Source: Misgurnus anguillicaudatus
Taxonomy: Eukaryota > Chordata > Actinopteri > Cypriniformes > Cobitidae
NCBI RefSeq assembly: GCF_027580225.2
Contig: NC_073348.2
Location: forward strand, 23,876,001-23,940,000
DNA: 64,000 nucleotides
Reading direction: 5' to 3'
Shown here: one piece after another, positions 1 through 12,910 of the stretch
How the letters are laid out: the number at the start of each line of letters is the position of its first letter
How positions within the stretch are numbered: position 1 is the stretch's first letter
The notes under the pieces: generated by a model
What the model saw: the letters and a program-made list of their open reading frames with translations, nothing else
The model's database searches: none
Told to the model about the DNA's origin: nothing
Program-made: the position numbers and the translations under genes

Positions 1-1678
1 TTATAAGGTTACTCTGCCTGAAAATACACCGTCAGGTACATCAGTAATCACAGTGAGTGCCACAGATGCTGATGAAGGTCCAAACGGTGAAGTATCATTT
101 GAGCTCAGAAAAATATCAGAAGATGCTGCAAAATTATTTTTTATAGACAAGACAACAGGACAAATTGTGTTGATCGGAGAACTTGATTATGAGGAAGAAC
201 AAAATTATGAAATTGGTATTCAGGCCAAAGACGCATCTGGATTATCATCAACTGCTAAAGTGATCATAGATATTAGTGATGTGAATGACAATCCACCCAA
301 AATCATTCTGAAATCTTTGAATAACCCAATACCTGAGAATTTATTGCCAGGTACCGAGGTGGGTATCATTAATGTTCAAGACAAAGATTCAGGAGAAAAT
401 CGTCAGATTCGTTGCTCTGTTCAGCAAAATGTTCCTTTCAAACTAAACCCATCTGTTAAAAACTATTTCTCTCTAGTAACAACAAACACTCTTGATCGAG
501 AGAAACAATCAGATTACAACATAACTGTCACTGCAACTGATGGAGGATCTCCACCATTATCCACCTCCATGACAATTCATTTATCTATCTCAGATGTGAA
601 TGACAATCCTCCTGTATTTGAGCAGCAGTCCTACAGTACTTATGTGACTGAAAACAACAAACCAGGCACATCTGTTTGTTCAGTCAGTGCAAATGATCCA
701 GACTGGAGGCAGAACGGCACTGTACTTTACTCTCTGATATCCAGTGAGATCAATGGTGTTCCAGTGTCCTCATTTTTATCTATTAATGGAGATACAGGAG
801 TGATCCATGCTGTAAGATCATTTGACTATGAGCAGTTCAGAAACTTTTCAGTCCAAGTTGTTGCCAGAGATAATGGCTCTCCACCGCTCAGCAGTAATGT
901 GAGTGTGAAAGTCTTCATAACAGATGAGAATGATAACTCTCCACAGATATTATATCCTGTTCCAGATGGAAAATCTCTAATGACTGAGATGATACCTAAA
1001 GCGACTCTCTCAGGCTCTCTGGTCTCAAAGGTGATCGCTGTGGATGCTGACTCTGGACAGAACGCATGGCTCTCCTATCAGATTGTGAAGTCTACTGATC
1101 CGGGACTTTTCAGCATTGGTCTCCATAGTGGAGAGATCAGAACACAACGAGACATTTCTGAATCTGACAATATGAAGCAGAACCTCATCATTTCAGTGAA
1201 GGATAATGGACAACCATCTCTCTCTACAACCTGTGGTGTAAATTTACTAATTTCTGACAACCCTTCTGAAGTTCCAGAACTTAAAGATATGACTTATGAG
1301 GAGAGCAACTCCAAATTAACATCATACTTGATCATTGCATTAGTGTCCGTGTCCACCTTCTTCCTGACGTTCATTACATTGATTCTGGTCCTGAAGGTTT
1401 GTCGCAGGAGAAAGCCCAGACTGTTGTTTGATGGAGCAGTCGCTGTCCCCAGCGCTTATCTGCCTCCTAACTATGCAGAGGTGGATGGTGCAGGAACTCT
1501 CCGCAGTGCTTACAATTATGACACATATTTAACAACAGGCTCACGCACCAGTGATTTCAAGTTTGTTACATCATATAATGACAACACACTTCCTGCTGGT
1601 GATACTCTGAAACAGGAACACAACAGACACTTTGACCCGAGCATGATAACACTAAACTTTACAGAAGATGATGATGAG
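1..1678 (+). CDS. pcdhg: Clustered protocadherin (gamma-type) variable exon 1, 5'-truncated by window
   Basis: The frame is open from base 2 to the splice donor (exon ends ...GATGAG, donor GTAAGA from 1679). The part in the window begins at the start of EC3 (YKVTLPEN), and carries EC3 to EC6, a membrane helix ([17 protein letters not shown]...) and a basic juxtamembrane KVCRRRKPR stretch. EC ends are marked by DVNDNPP, DVNDNPP and DENDNSP calcium-binding linkers. The tail ends LNFTEDDDE before the donor. Signal peptide, EC1, EC2 and promoter lie outside the window. From EC4 on it is almost the same as exons 2-7, so its own identity rests on EC3. The gamma assignment comes from EC6 (SGQNAWLSY) and the tail motif PPNYAEV...[18 protein letters not shown]. 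Confidence 0.93.
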
Positions 1679-3745
1679 GTAAGACATTTTATGCTTATGT
1701 GGATACATTGTATTTTTCTTCATGTAACCTTTAAAAAATAAATAAAAAATTTTAGAAAATTTTGAAAATAGTCAGTTACAATAACATTGCATCTCGGATT
1801 TAAAGTGGGCAATCAATGTAAATAAGCACCAATTTATAATATAAAGTTCTTTTAACAACAAATCTTAAAACTATAGGCTAATAAAACTCAGCTATGTTTC
1901 GTCCTTCACTGAAAAAAAATCTGGGTGGATGTAAACGTTATGTAATGTTATTTGTTATATTAATAATAAGATGTTAAGTTTGTATCTTCCCATGAATATA
2001 TCTTGTTTTAATTTAATCAACATTTGCTCAAAACACAAGACACTGTGAATATTTCTCTTGAAAAAAAATGTGTCTAAGTAATTCCAGCCAATATTTCTGT
2101 ATGCACACACAACAAACAATAACCTTGTTTAATTTATTCAGTAGAAAATAATTACACGCCTTGTCCAATTCAATTTATTGAAACAGTACAACATGACCCA
2201 CCTAAATTTGTAAAAATGACATTAACTTAATCATTTTGTGTTGCGACTACATGATTGATTTTTGTTGATATTACAAAATGGGCAGTGGATCTGTATTTCT
2301 CAGCATGCTTTATATGCAAATGCATTTGGAGAGTATTTTTATGTGTTATTTTCTGTACTGTAAGTAAAGAGAAAGACTTGATAGTGTCCATTGTTTGTTT
2401 ATCTTACTTGATTTAGAAGAGTGTTATATTTCATTAAGTTTGGTTACCATCGTGTCATTTACACTGGGGGGACATATCCCCACCACTTTTTGAAATGGCT
2501 GATTTTGTCCCCACCACTTTTTGAAAGCATTTGGTAAAAATTTTCCTTAAAAATCATTTTAATCATTTACTTAACGCCCTGCTGATTTCTACATTATGGT
2601 GCTTTGGCACTGTTCGGTTGAGCAGGTGTTACATGGACTGTTACATGTGCAGTCGACATTGTTGAGGGTTTTTTGCTGAGTATTTTCGTGTTGTTGACTG
2701 ACCTACGCTATGCCCATTGTTGATGTGCCGTTATTCAATATTTGTACCATCCTGCTGTAATGTTTTTTCATCTGATCTTTTGTCCCCACCACTTTTCAAC
2801 ACAAAGTGACGCCATTACGTGCAGTAGAGTGGTGCTTTTGGCTAGGTTGTGGAATGTGAGACATGCACTGTACACAATGAGCGCTAACCTTGGTATGCCA
2901 GTGTGAAGATGAGTTTCATATGTTCATCTCAAGCATCATATGTCATTTTTATTAGCATTTTGTGTAATTTGATTATATGTACCTTTACAATACACAATAA
3001 TTTTGAAAAAAGTAGATCCAACTTAAAAATTGTAATATGAAAATTAAAACATTAAGTTGGATTCAATCAAAAATGTACATTTAGAACTCTTGAAGTGCAC
3101 ACACATAAAATAATAACTACAGAAATATTAAAATTAAGTTGATTGTATATACAAATTAAAGCCCAACAAACAGAAAAAATAAGTAGTTTGTGCAAAAAAA
3201 AAATCATATTTTTAAATAAACCAAGCAGAACATTTTCATTAGTGTGATTTTCTTTTCTGAAACAAAAACTTTATTGCAGTTGTGAAAATGATTTAAACGG
3301 GCGGATGTTTTTATTTGCTAGCTGTTTAATCTTATATTGCAACACATATTTTGTTGCATCTTCCACATATTTTACATTAGCAATGTCCTGGTCCTACTTT
3401 CGAATTTTTTTGTGTTGTATAAATTTCTTTATAAATGAGAAGTTGTAGTCTTATCAATAATTTTTATAATTTTCATATGTAAAACATCATGTTTCTTTTC
3501 AGTTACGTTCAATAGTTGCATGACTTCTTAGCAGTATTTTATACATTAACTTTCATTTTGAGATTGAAACAGTACACAATATTTTATTATTTAAATAAAA
3601 AATATATTAAAAAATTATCATAAATAAAAAATAAATAATAAAAAAAATAATAGAAATGATAGTAATGTTATTCTTCTCATTATTTTTTAAATGAACACTC
3701 AGAATGTGTCATTTTTCGTACATTCTGTATACACAGCTATTGGAT

Positions 3746-3772
3746 TTCAGCACCACAACGGCGGACAGCGCC
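3746..3772 (+). promoter_or_regulatory. RE1/NRSE-like element, 8-nt spacer, upstream of exon 2
   Basis: Left half TTCAGCACC, 8-nt spacer, right half GGACAGCGCC. Both halves match the known REST/NRSF consensus perfectly, but the canonical spacer is 2 nt. The site lies about 190 nt upstream of the CSE. REST binding would repress the promoter in non-neuronal cells; that role is inferred from the family of sites. Confidence 0.75.
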
Positions 3773-3962
3773 TGTCTGGATTTTTGTGCTTTAGTTTATA
3801 AACGTTGAAATTCTTTTGCTTTCAGATATGATTACCTTTTAAGCTAACGACATTTTCATAATAGTACAATCTGTAAATAATAATTGTAATACAGTTGTCA
3901 TTGCTGATTCATTTCTGTAGGCTTTTCATAAAATACATGAATGATGCAATAAACAAAAAAAT

Positions 3963-3984
3963 ACTCCGAGTGTCGCTATTCACC
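3963..3984 (+). promoter_or_regulatory. CSE-type promoter core of exon 2 (CGCT)
   Basis: Contains GAGTGTCGCTATTCACC, repeated with little change before every group I exon. The CGCT core and the location about 200 nt before the ATG match the conserved sequence element known in clustered protocadherin promoters. A TATA-like TTTAATATATTC follows about 35 nt downstream. Confidence 0.8.
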
Positions 3985-4067
3985 AAGACTGCAGAGTGAT
4001 GCGTCTCTCCTCCTACATTTAATATATTCATCTGCAGCTCTTTCTGCTAGAATAAACCCGACACGAA

Positions 4068-4076
4068 ATGGAGTAA
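4068..4076 (+). promoter_or_regulatory. Minimal uORF ATG GAG TAA, exon 2 leader
   Basis: A two-codon ORF with purine at -3 and G at +4, about 110 nt before the main ATG. It is conserved in all six visible group I leaders (TAA here and in exon 3, TAG in the others). Two further short upstream ATGs (4087, 4112) follow in this leader. Whether it is transcribed depends on the true start site, which is not mapped. Confidence 0.5.
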
Positions 4077-4180
4077 TCGTCCGTCAATGCTAAGACACTT
4101 AACGGAATAGCATGCGTTAACAGTTAGTGTTTGGTTACAGTTACTTAGCGTTAGCCGTTAGTAAAATCGACCCCTTAAAA

Positions 4181-6579
4181 ATGGGATTCTCAGTTGCGTG
4201 TGTCGTAGTTCTTCTCGTCCTTCCTGTGAGAATCTATTGTGTAGATCTGAGCTACAATGTTCCAGAAGAAATGAAGCGCCAGAATGTGATCGGAAATGTA
4301 GCCAAGGACCTAAGGATTGATGTTAAACAATTATCTGCTCGAAAGGCTCGGATAGAAACAGAGGATAACAGCAAACGGTATTGTGACATTAATCTAAAAA
4401 ATGGAGACTTAATCGTCGCAGAGACAATAGACCGGGAGCGGCTTTGTGGTTCTCGACTTTCCTGTATTCTCAGTTATGACCTTGTCCTAGAAAATCCTCT
4501 TGAGGTGCATCGCATATTTCTACATATTCAGGATATAAATGACAACGCACCACGTTTTCCAAATGAGCGCATTAACTTTGAAATCAGAGAATCAGCAGAT
4601 AAAGGCCAGCGATTCCGGTTACACGAGGCACATGATTCAGACATTGGACATAACGCAGTGAAGAGCTACTCACTACAGAAAAATGAACATTTTATATTGA
4701 CTGTACACGACTCTGCAGATGGAGGAAAATACGCTGAACTCGTACTGGAAAAGGAACTGGATCGTGAACAACAGAAGGAGATAGAAATGATACTCACAGC
4801 AACTGATGGTGGTACACCACAGAGATCTGGTACTGCTGTCATACACATTACTGTTCTAGATGCTAATGATAATGTACCAGTATTCAGTCAATCTGTTTAT
4901 AAGGTTACTCTGCCTGAAAATTCACCGTCAGGTACATCAGTAATCACAGTGAGTGCCACAGATGCTGATGAAGGTCCAAACGGGGAAGTATCATATGAAT
5001 TCAGCAGAATATCAGATACGGCTGTACAATTATTTTCCATTGACAAGACAACAGGACAGATTGTGGTGATCGGAGAAATTGATTTTGAAAATGAAAAAGA
5101 ATATGAGATAGGAATTCACGCTCAGGATGCCTCTGGATTATCATCAACTGCTAAAGTGATCATAGATATAAGTGATGTGAATGACAATCCACCTATAATC
5201 ATTCTGAAATCTTTGAATAACCCAATACCTGAGAATTCATTGCCAGGTACTGAGGTGGGTATCATTAATGTTCAAGACAAAGATTCAGGAGAAAATCGGC
5301 AGATTCGTTGTTTTGTTCAGCAAAATGTTCCTTTCAAACTAAACCCATCTGTTAAAAACTATTTCTCTCTAGTAACTACAAACACTCTCGATCGAGAGAA
5401 AGTAACAGATTACAACATAACTGTCACAGCAACTGATGGAGGATCTCCACCATTATCCACCTCCATGACAATTAATTTATCTATTTCAGATGTGAATGAC
5501 AATCCTCCTGTATTTGAGCAGCAGTCCTACAGTATATGTGACTGAAAACAACAAACCAGGCACATCTGTTTGTTCAGTCAGTGCAAATGATCCAGACTGG
5601 AGGCAGAATGGCACTGTACTTTACTCTCTGATTTCCAGTGAGGTCAATGGTGTTCCAGTGTCCTCATTTTTATCTATTAATGGAGATACAGGAGTGATCC
5701 ATGCTGTAAGATCATTTGACTATGAGCAGTTCAGAAACTTTACAGTCCAAGTTGTTGCCAGAGATAATGGCTCTCCACCTCTCAGCAGTAATGTGAGTGT
5801 GAAAGTCTTCATAACAGATGAGAATGATAACTCTCCACAGATATTATACCCTGTTCCAGACGGAAAATCTCTAATGACTGAGATGATCCCTAAAGCGACT
5901 CTCTCAGGCTCTTTGGTCTCAAAGGTGATCGCTGTGGATGCTGACTCTGGACAGAACGCGTGGCTCTCCTATCTCCTATCAGATTGTAAAGTCTACTGAT
6001 CCGGGACTTTTCAGCATTGGTCTCCATAGTGGAGAGATCAGAACACAACGAGACATTTCTGAATCTGACAATATGAAGCAGAACCTCATCATTTCAGTGA
6101 AGGATAACGGACGACCATCTCTCTCTACAACCTGTGCCGTAAATTTACTAATTTCTGACAACCCTTCTGAAGTTCCAGAACTTAAAGATATGACTTATGA
6201 GGAGAGCAACTCCAAATTAACATCATACTTGATCATTGCATTAGTGTCCGTGTCCACCTTCTTCTTGACGTTCATTACATTGATTCTGGTCCTGAAGGTT
6301 TGTCGCAGGAGAAAGCCCAGACTGTTATTTGATGGAGCAGTTGCTGTCCCCAGCGCCTATCTGCCTCCTAACTATGCAGAGGTGGATGGAGCAGGATCTC
6401 TCCGAAGTGCTTATAATTACGACACATATTTAACAACAGGATCGCGCACGAGTGACTTTAAGTTTGTTACATCATATAATGACAACACACTTCCTGCTGG
6501 AGGTACTCTGAAACAGGAACAAAACATACACTTTGACCCGAGCATGATAACACTAGACGTAACAGAAGATGACGATGAG
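4181..6579 (+). pseudogene. pcdhg: Protocadherin gamma-type variable exon 2, two frameshifts
   Basis: The start is placed at the ATG giving [20 protein letters not shown], a signal peptide like that of exon 3. EC1 (Cys-x5-Cys in LCGSRLSC) to EC4 are open in frame 1. At about 5534 two bases are missing compared with exons 3-7 (AGTATATGTG against AGTACTTATGTG), giving a stop at 5543. EC5 continues in a second frame. At 5966-5979 a 7-nt tandem duplication (CTCCTAT) shifts EC6, the membrane helix and the tail into a third frame. The net change of +5 does not restore the frame. The exon still ends at a good donor (GAG then GTAAGA). As read, it would make a secreted EC1-EC4 fragment at best. Assembly error is possible but two independent lesions make a true pseudogene more likely. 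Confidence 0.85.
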
Positions 6580-7225
6580 GTAAGACATTTTTCGATCATT
6601 TGGACTCAGTTTAAATAGTTCATGTAACCTCATTTAACTATAATTTAAAAAATTAATTAATTATTTAATTAAATAGTCAGTTACAATACCACTGCGTCTC
6701 GGGCATTAAATTGGGGAATCAATGTAAATAAAACAGTAATTTACAATATAAAGTCATTTTAACATCAAATCTTAAATCTTCGTAGGATAATAAAGGTCAG
6801 TTATGTTTTCGCCCTGATTTTGATTTCTGGAAAACACTACTTGTTGAAGGGTTTTTGTGTTGTTTAAATTTCTTTTTTGTAATGAGATGTTATAGCTTTT
6901 TCAGCAATTCTTATGATCTCAGGTCTGGTCGGTATGTAAATCGTATTTCATTTCAATCACTCATAGTTGCATCATTTTAGCAGCATTTTATAAATTAACT
7001 TTCACATTAACTTTGACTTTGAGACAGTATTTTATTACTTAAATATGTATTTACTGGACTGAACTGAATAGATAAAATCCTTTTTATCAAAAAATAAACA
7101 GATTAAAAAATAAATATATACATAAAAATGCAACAATAATAGTAATGCTACTCTTATTATTTTTTAATTTTAAATTAACAGTCAGCATGTATAATTTTTC
7201 GTACGTTTTGTATACAAAGCTAGAT

Positions 7226-7252
7226 TACAGAACCACAACCGCGCATAGCCCC
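7226..7252 (+). promoter_or_regulatory. Degenerate RE1-like element upstream of exon 3
   Basis: Aligned with the exon 2 site it reads TACAGAACC, 8-nt spacer, GCATAGCCCC. Position and spacer are kept but both halves carry several mismatches, so REST binding is doubtful. Confidence 0.45.
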
Positions 7253-7436
7253 TGTGCTGATTTTTGTACTTTAATTCATAAACGTTGAATTTTCTTTGCT
7301 TTCCGGTATCGTTACCTTTTAAGCTAACGAAATTTTCATAATAGTTTAATGGGAAAAATAATTGTAATACAACAGTCAATATTTTTTTTCTGTCGGCTTT
7401 TCATAAAATACATGAATGATGCAATAAACAAAAAAT

Positions 7437-7458
7437 ACTCCGAGTGTCGCTATTCAAC
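7437..7458 (+). promoter_or_regulatory. CSE-type promoter core of exon 3
   Basis: GAGTGTCGCTATTCAAC with the CGCT core; one base differs from the exon 2 copy. The TATA-like TTTAATATATTC follows near 7493. Confidence 0.8.
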
Positions 7459-7541
7459 AAGACTGCAGATTGATGCGTCTCTCCTCCTACATTTAATATA
7501 TTCATCTGCAGCTCTGTCTGTAAGAATAAACCCGACACAAA

Positions 7542-7550
7542 ATGGAGTAA
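7542..7550 (+). promoter_or_regulatory. Minimal uORF ATG GAG TAA, exon 3 leader
   Basis: Strong start context (ACAAAATGG), 101 nt before the main ATG, followed by the shared TCGTCCG block. At least two more short upstream ATGs lie between it and the start codon. Confidence 0.5.
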
Positions 7551-7642
7551 TCGTCCGTCGATGCTGAACATTTAGTTGGAATATTATGCTTAATAGTTTC
7601 ATTTGGGCAAATAAACCTCAGGTAACATCAACTATCTAAAAA

Positions 7643-10051
7643 ATGGAAAACGGATTTTCAGTTCATTTTTGTGCGTGTGTCATAGCGCTTCTCGTCCTTC
7701 CTGTGGAAATCTGTTGTGCAGATCTGAGCTACAATTTTCCAGAAGAGATAAAACGCAACTATGTTATTGGAAATGTAGCCAAGGATCTCGGTATGGTTGT
7801 GACACAACTGTCCGCTCGAAAAGCTCGGATAGACACAGAGGATAACATCAAACGGTATTGTGATATTAATATAAAAACTGGGGATTTATTCGTGGCAGAA
7901 ACAATAGACCGGGAGGAGCTTTGTGGTTCTCGACTTTCCTGCCTTCTCAGTTCTGAGCTTGTCCTAGAAAATCCTCTTGAGGTGCATCGCATATTACTGC
8001 AAATTCAGGATATCAATGACAACGCACCACAATTTCCAAATGAGCGCATTAACCTCGAAATCAGAGAATCAGCAGTTAAAGGCCAGCGATTCCGTTTGGA
8101 TGAGGCACATGATTCAGACATTGGACATAACGCAGTGAAGAGCTACTCACTACAGAAAAATGAACATTTCATATTGAATGTACATGATACTGCAGATGGA
8201 GGAAAATACGCTGAACTCGTACTGGAAAAGGAACTGGATCGTGAACAACAGAAGAAGATGGATATGATACTCACAGCAACTGATGGTGGTACACCACAGA
8301 GATCTGGTACTGCTGTCATATACATTACTGTTCTAGATGCTAATGATAATGTACCAGTATTCAGTCAGTCTGTTTATAAGGTTACTCTGCCTGAAAATAC
8401 ACCAGCAGGTACATCAGTAATCACAGTGAGTGCCACAGATGCTGATGAAGGTCCAAACGGAGAAGTATCATATGAATTCAGCAAAAAATCTGATAAAACT
8501 GCTAAATTATTTTCTGTTGATAAGACAACAGGACATATTGTGGTGATCGGAGAAATTGATTATGAGAAGGAACAAAATTATGAGATGGGAATACAAGCAA
8601 AAGACGCATCTGGATTATCATCAACTGCTAAAGTGATCATAGATATTAGTGATGTGAATGACAATCCACCCAGAATCATTCTGAAATCTTTGAATAACCC
8701 GATACCTGAGAATTCAGTGCCAGGTACTGAGGTGGGTATCATTAATGTTCAAGACAAAGATTCAGGAGAAAATCGGCAGATTCGTTGCTCTGTTCAACAA
8801 AATGTTCCTTTCAAACTAAACCCATCTGTTAAAAACTATTTCTCTCTAGTAACTACAAACACTCTCGATCGAGAGAAACAATCAGATTACAACATAACTG
8901 TCACAGCAACTGATGGAGGATCTCCACCATTATCAACATCCATGACAATTCATTTATCTATCTCAGATGTGAATGACAATCCTCCTGTATTTGAGCAGCA
9001 GTCCTACAGTACTTATGTGACTGAAAACAACAAACCAGGCACATCTGTTTGTTCAGTCAGTGCAAATGATCCAGACTGGAGTCAGAACGGCACTGTACTT
9101 TACTCTCTGATATCCAGTGAGGTCAATGGTGTTCCAGTGTCCTCATTTTTATCTATTAATGGAGATACAGGGGTGATCCATGCTGTAAGATCATTTGACT
9201 ATGAGCAGTTCAGAAACTTTACAGTTCAAGTTGTTGCCAGAGATAATGGCTCTCCACCTCTCAGCAGTAAAGTGACTGTGAAAGTCTTCATAACAGATGA
9301 GAATGATAACTCTCCACAGATATTATATCCTGTTCCAGATGGAAAATCTCTAATGACTGAGATGATCCCTAAAGCGACTCTCTCAGGCTCTCTGGTCTCA
9401 AAGGTGATCGCTGTGGATGCTGACTCTGGACAGAACGCATGGCTCTCCTATCAGATTGTGAAGTCTACTGATCCGGGACTTTTCAGCATTGGTCTCCATA
9501 GTGGAGAGATCAGAACACAACGAGACATTTCTGAATCTGACAATATGAAGCAGAACCTCATAATTTCAGTGAAGGATAACGGACAACCATCTCTCTCTAC
9601 AACCTGTGCTGTAAATTTACTAATTTCTGACAACCCTTCTGAAGTTCCAGAACTTAAAGATATGACTTATGAGGAGAGCAACTCCAAATTAACATCATAC
9701 TTGATCATTGCATTAGTGTCCGTGTCCACCTTCTTCCTGACGTTCATTACATTGATTCTGGTCCTGAAGGTTTGTCGCAGGAGAAAGCCCAGACTGTTGT
9801 TTGATGGAGCAGTCGCTGTCCCCAGCGCTTATCTGCCTCCTAACTATGCAGAGGTGGATGGAGCAGGAACTCTCCGCAGCGCTTATAATTATGACACATA
9901 TTTAACAACAGGATCGCGCACGAGTGACTTCAAGTTTGTTACATCTTATAATGACAACACACTTCTTGCTGGCAGTACTCTGAAACAGGAACACAACAGA
10001 CACTTTGACCCGAGCATGATATCTCTAGACCTTACAGAAGATGACGATGAG
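7643..10051 (+). CDS. pcdhg: Protocadherin gamma-type variable exon 3, intact
   Basis: 803 codons from ATG to a GAG/GTAAGA donor, phase 0. The signal peptide is about residues 1-25 ([20 protein letters not shown]...). EC1 carries the clustered-protocadherin Cys-x5-Cys loop (CGSRLSC). EC repeats end at about residues 129, 238, 343, 448 and 558; the membrane helix is about 686-708 and the exon-encoded tail about 709-803. All DxNDN and DRE calcium-ligand motifs are present. Distinct residues in EC1 and EC3 ([27 protein letters not shown]) should set its homophilic specificity. In the tail, [12 protein letters not shown] differs slightly from its neighbours. Its leader resembles that of exon 2, but its 3' flank resembles those of exons 4 and 5, so it sits at a duplication boundary. 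Confidence 0.95.
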
Positions 10052-12569
10052 GTAAGAGAGGCTTAACTTCTCTGGAGTCTGTTTTCCGTATAATTAAATA
10101 AATCGCTGCTTAAGCACCATACAATGCATCAATGGAGAAACTTGCTCGTCACAACTTTCATGAAAACATGTTAACTTTGTGGCTCTTTTGTTGTTGTAAT
10201 CATGTTGATTCAACAATATACTTATTCATTAGTTAGAAATCGATTACTGTCAATTCATTGTTAACATAGAATCTAAGAAGTATTTTTTTCTACTTTTGGT
10301 CCCTCTTGGTTTGTTTAATTGTCTGATATTTCATTTATTCGCAAGATCCCTCTTAAGACATTCTGGCGTAGGGATGACTGGGGATGATTGTCCCATTTTT
10401 GACATTTTTGTCTTTGTCGTGGAGTTGTTTTAAGCTAGTGTGTTCAAAATGTGATTCACACTATCTGCTATAAAATTACATAACTGTTATCTTTGGAGCA
10501 CAAACAGAAAATGCATGTTTAGTTTTAAACAAGAAGAGTGAAATGTGATAATGCACCCCATAATCAAGATTAGTTCAACCTCTGTTGAAATGTATTAATA
10601 TGACATCCACCGTGTCTGCCACAGGGCTCTGGTTTCTCATATGTGAAACATGGACTAAACTAAGCATATGCGAAGCACAAAAGGTGATTTGTAAGTTGCA
10701 CCTGATTTAAAAAATTGGAAGTACTACAACTGACTTGACATGTGTATCAACCATTCAAAGTTTTTCCTAAGTCCCTCAGTGAGACAGAGTTATGAGGTCA
10801 CCTGCAGGACAAATGAAAGATGTCACCTAAACGTAACTCCTGTACAATGGAATTTTAAAATTATGTTTTATGTTTCTTCATAAATTTGTTCGTTTCTACG
10901 TTTGAATGAATTTAACATAAAACAAAAAATGAATTAAAGGTCTAAATTAAAAGACTAACAACTGCTGTTGCACTTTAAGTGAGAGAATTATTATTTTTAA
11001 AGAAGATGGCCAACATGCTTTACAGATAAACTAAAAAAAATGTGTCATTGACAGCCACCATCATGCAAATTCAGATGGCATGCTGCCTGATGAAAACATT
11101 TAGTGTACTTGGTGATTGTCTCTGTCTTGATCTTTCTTTTATGAAAACGTTTCTTTCCAAAAATAACAACTTCTGCAAGACTAATGTTCATTTTATGTAC
11201 TGATTGCAGGAACCATGTGATGAAATGTTTTCAGTCTGTGATAATGTTCACATATCACACACTGCCCATATTTGTTTACAGAAATTGCAGAAAGTCCCAA
11301 TTGAAAAAAAAATCTGAATGTCCAATTTGCTGAGAAATTTTGTTGATTAAAGCATGTATACAATAAACTTTTTGTCTACACTATATGCATAAGCTAAAGA
11401 GTACATAATACAGCACTAATAATACAGAAATGTAATTTTAAATAGCTACAGGCATTCCACACCCCAAAAGTCAAAAGTAATACAATGTTTAGGACTTACA
11501 TTTACCTTTGAAACTTTATAATAAGAACACTATTATATTTATATTTCATAAGGCCTTAGGCATTGAGATGTTCAACGAATATATTGTCACCAAAATTAAT
11601 TAATCAAAACAGTTTATAATGACGTTGCATGTTCCCAAAGAACTGCAAAATACATTGCACAATTAATTGCGCATTTACTAAATACATTGCACAATAAATT
11701 ATTAAAACATATAATTAGATATTACTAAACAATTTAACCACATGCTCATACGGTAAATATATTAAAATCCTGCTTAAACATTTATAAAAAACAGTATGTA
11801 AAAGTTATGAGACATTAACATTCCAGCATTGACACATGAATATCGACTCGTGAGTAGCATTTAAAGCACCGGGTCAAGCGAAATGATAATTGGATTTTTG
11901 GGAACGCACCCAGAAATTAACGAACGTTGTAAAATTGCTCTTAGAAAATGCTGTAAAGAACTCAGATTGTTCGTTTTCGCGTTTTCTATATCCGTTCTAT
12001 TCATACTTGCAATACCATGGTACATTTTATATTAAAGTGGGAAATCTATGAGAAACACACTTCTTTAGAATATATAAAGACACATTTTCCTGCAGTGTTG
12101 AAAAGAAAACTTTTTTAATTAACGGATTTATTGCCAAATATTTGATGACATAATTTGTGCACTACACACACATTTTTGACGTTACCAATATAACGAAATA
12201 AATCGCTGCATTTAGCAATCTTGGAAAGAGGTTTACATTAATTAGGATATAATTTATCTCTCATGTATGTATTTTGTCAGCCTTTATCAGTCTTTGTCAT
12301 AATGTCCACTTCTGTTATAACCCGTTTTCAAATCAATCAATTTCTTTTTTGTCAGTTCCAACAGGGAAATAACTTTTCAAGGCGGTTTCTTAGCTGATAC
12401 TTACAAAATACACAGTATCTATTATTAAAATAGATAAATAGATTAATTTAATGAATTGATTGAATATTGACTAGTTGATAAATAAAACAATTATTTTAGT
12501 GTTCCAAATATTTTGAAATAGCTTAACACTTATTATTTTTCACAAATTTTCTCTGCGAAAGCATCCGTT

Positions 12570-12596
12570 TTCAGCACCACAAACGCGGACAGCGCC
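12570..12596 (+). promoter_or_regulatory. RE1/NRSE-like element, 8-nt spacer, upstream of exon 4
   Basis: Perfect halves TTCAGCACC and GGACAGCGCC separated by ACAAACGC. It lies about 200 nt before the CSE. Confidence 0.75.
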
Positions 12597-12796
12597 CACA
12601 GTCCTAACTAACTTTTGTACTTAAGCTTTTAAACGTACTAATATACTTTTCCTTTCTAATATCAAATAGGAACTTCAGTTTAGATTACTTCAAATAATAA
12701 GAAATGTGCCTCTTTAAGGAAATAGAAATTTGTCTTTAACTTTTTTTTAAAGTTTATTCCTTTCGGATTTTACAAATGATGCAATAAAAAGAAAAT

Positions 12797-12818
12797 ACTG
12801 AGAGTGTCGCTATTCACC
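12797..12818 (+). promoter_or_regulatory. CSE-type promoter core of exon 4
   Basis: GAGTGTCGCTATTCACC. A TATA-like ATTTAATATATTC follows at 12851. Confidence 0.8.
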
Positions 12819-12901
12819 AAGAATGCAGAGTGATGTGAATCTCCTCCTACATTTAATATATTCAACCGCAGCTCTGTCTGTTAAAATAAACCCAGCACAA
12901 A

Positions 12902-12910
12902 ATGGAGTAG
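12902..12910 (+). promoter_or_regulatory. Minimal uORF ATG GAG TAG, exon 4 leader
   Basis: Strong start context, 107 nt before the main ATG. A second two-codon uORF (ATG CAT TAG) lies near 12953 in this leader only; exons 5 and 6 have GTG there. Confidence 0.5.

Larger units (their letters stand above)
1679..4180. other. Intergenic spacer, exons 1-2, with about 1.5 kb of extra sequence
   Basis: Both ends align by eye with the exon 2-3 spacer (1740-1905 with 6640-6830, and from about 3400 onward with about 6845 onward). The middle, about 1905-3400, has no counterpart there. It holds three copies of a TCCCCACCACTTTT motif between about 2470 and 2800 and AT-rich sequence with a local inverted repeat of TCCAACTTAA near 3015-3065. 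It may be an old transposon insertion; no coding sequence is supported. RE1, CSE and uORF elements near the 3' end are listed separately. Confidence 0.55.
6580..7642. other. Intergenic spacer, exons 2-3
   Basis: About 1 kb of AT-rich sequence, the shortest spacer in group I. It ends with a promoter block resembling that of exon 2 (degenerate RE1, CSE, TATA-like, uORF; listed separately). Short open frames here are not supported as genes. Confidence 0.6.
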
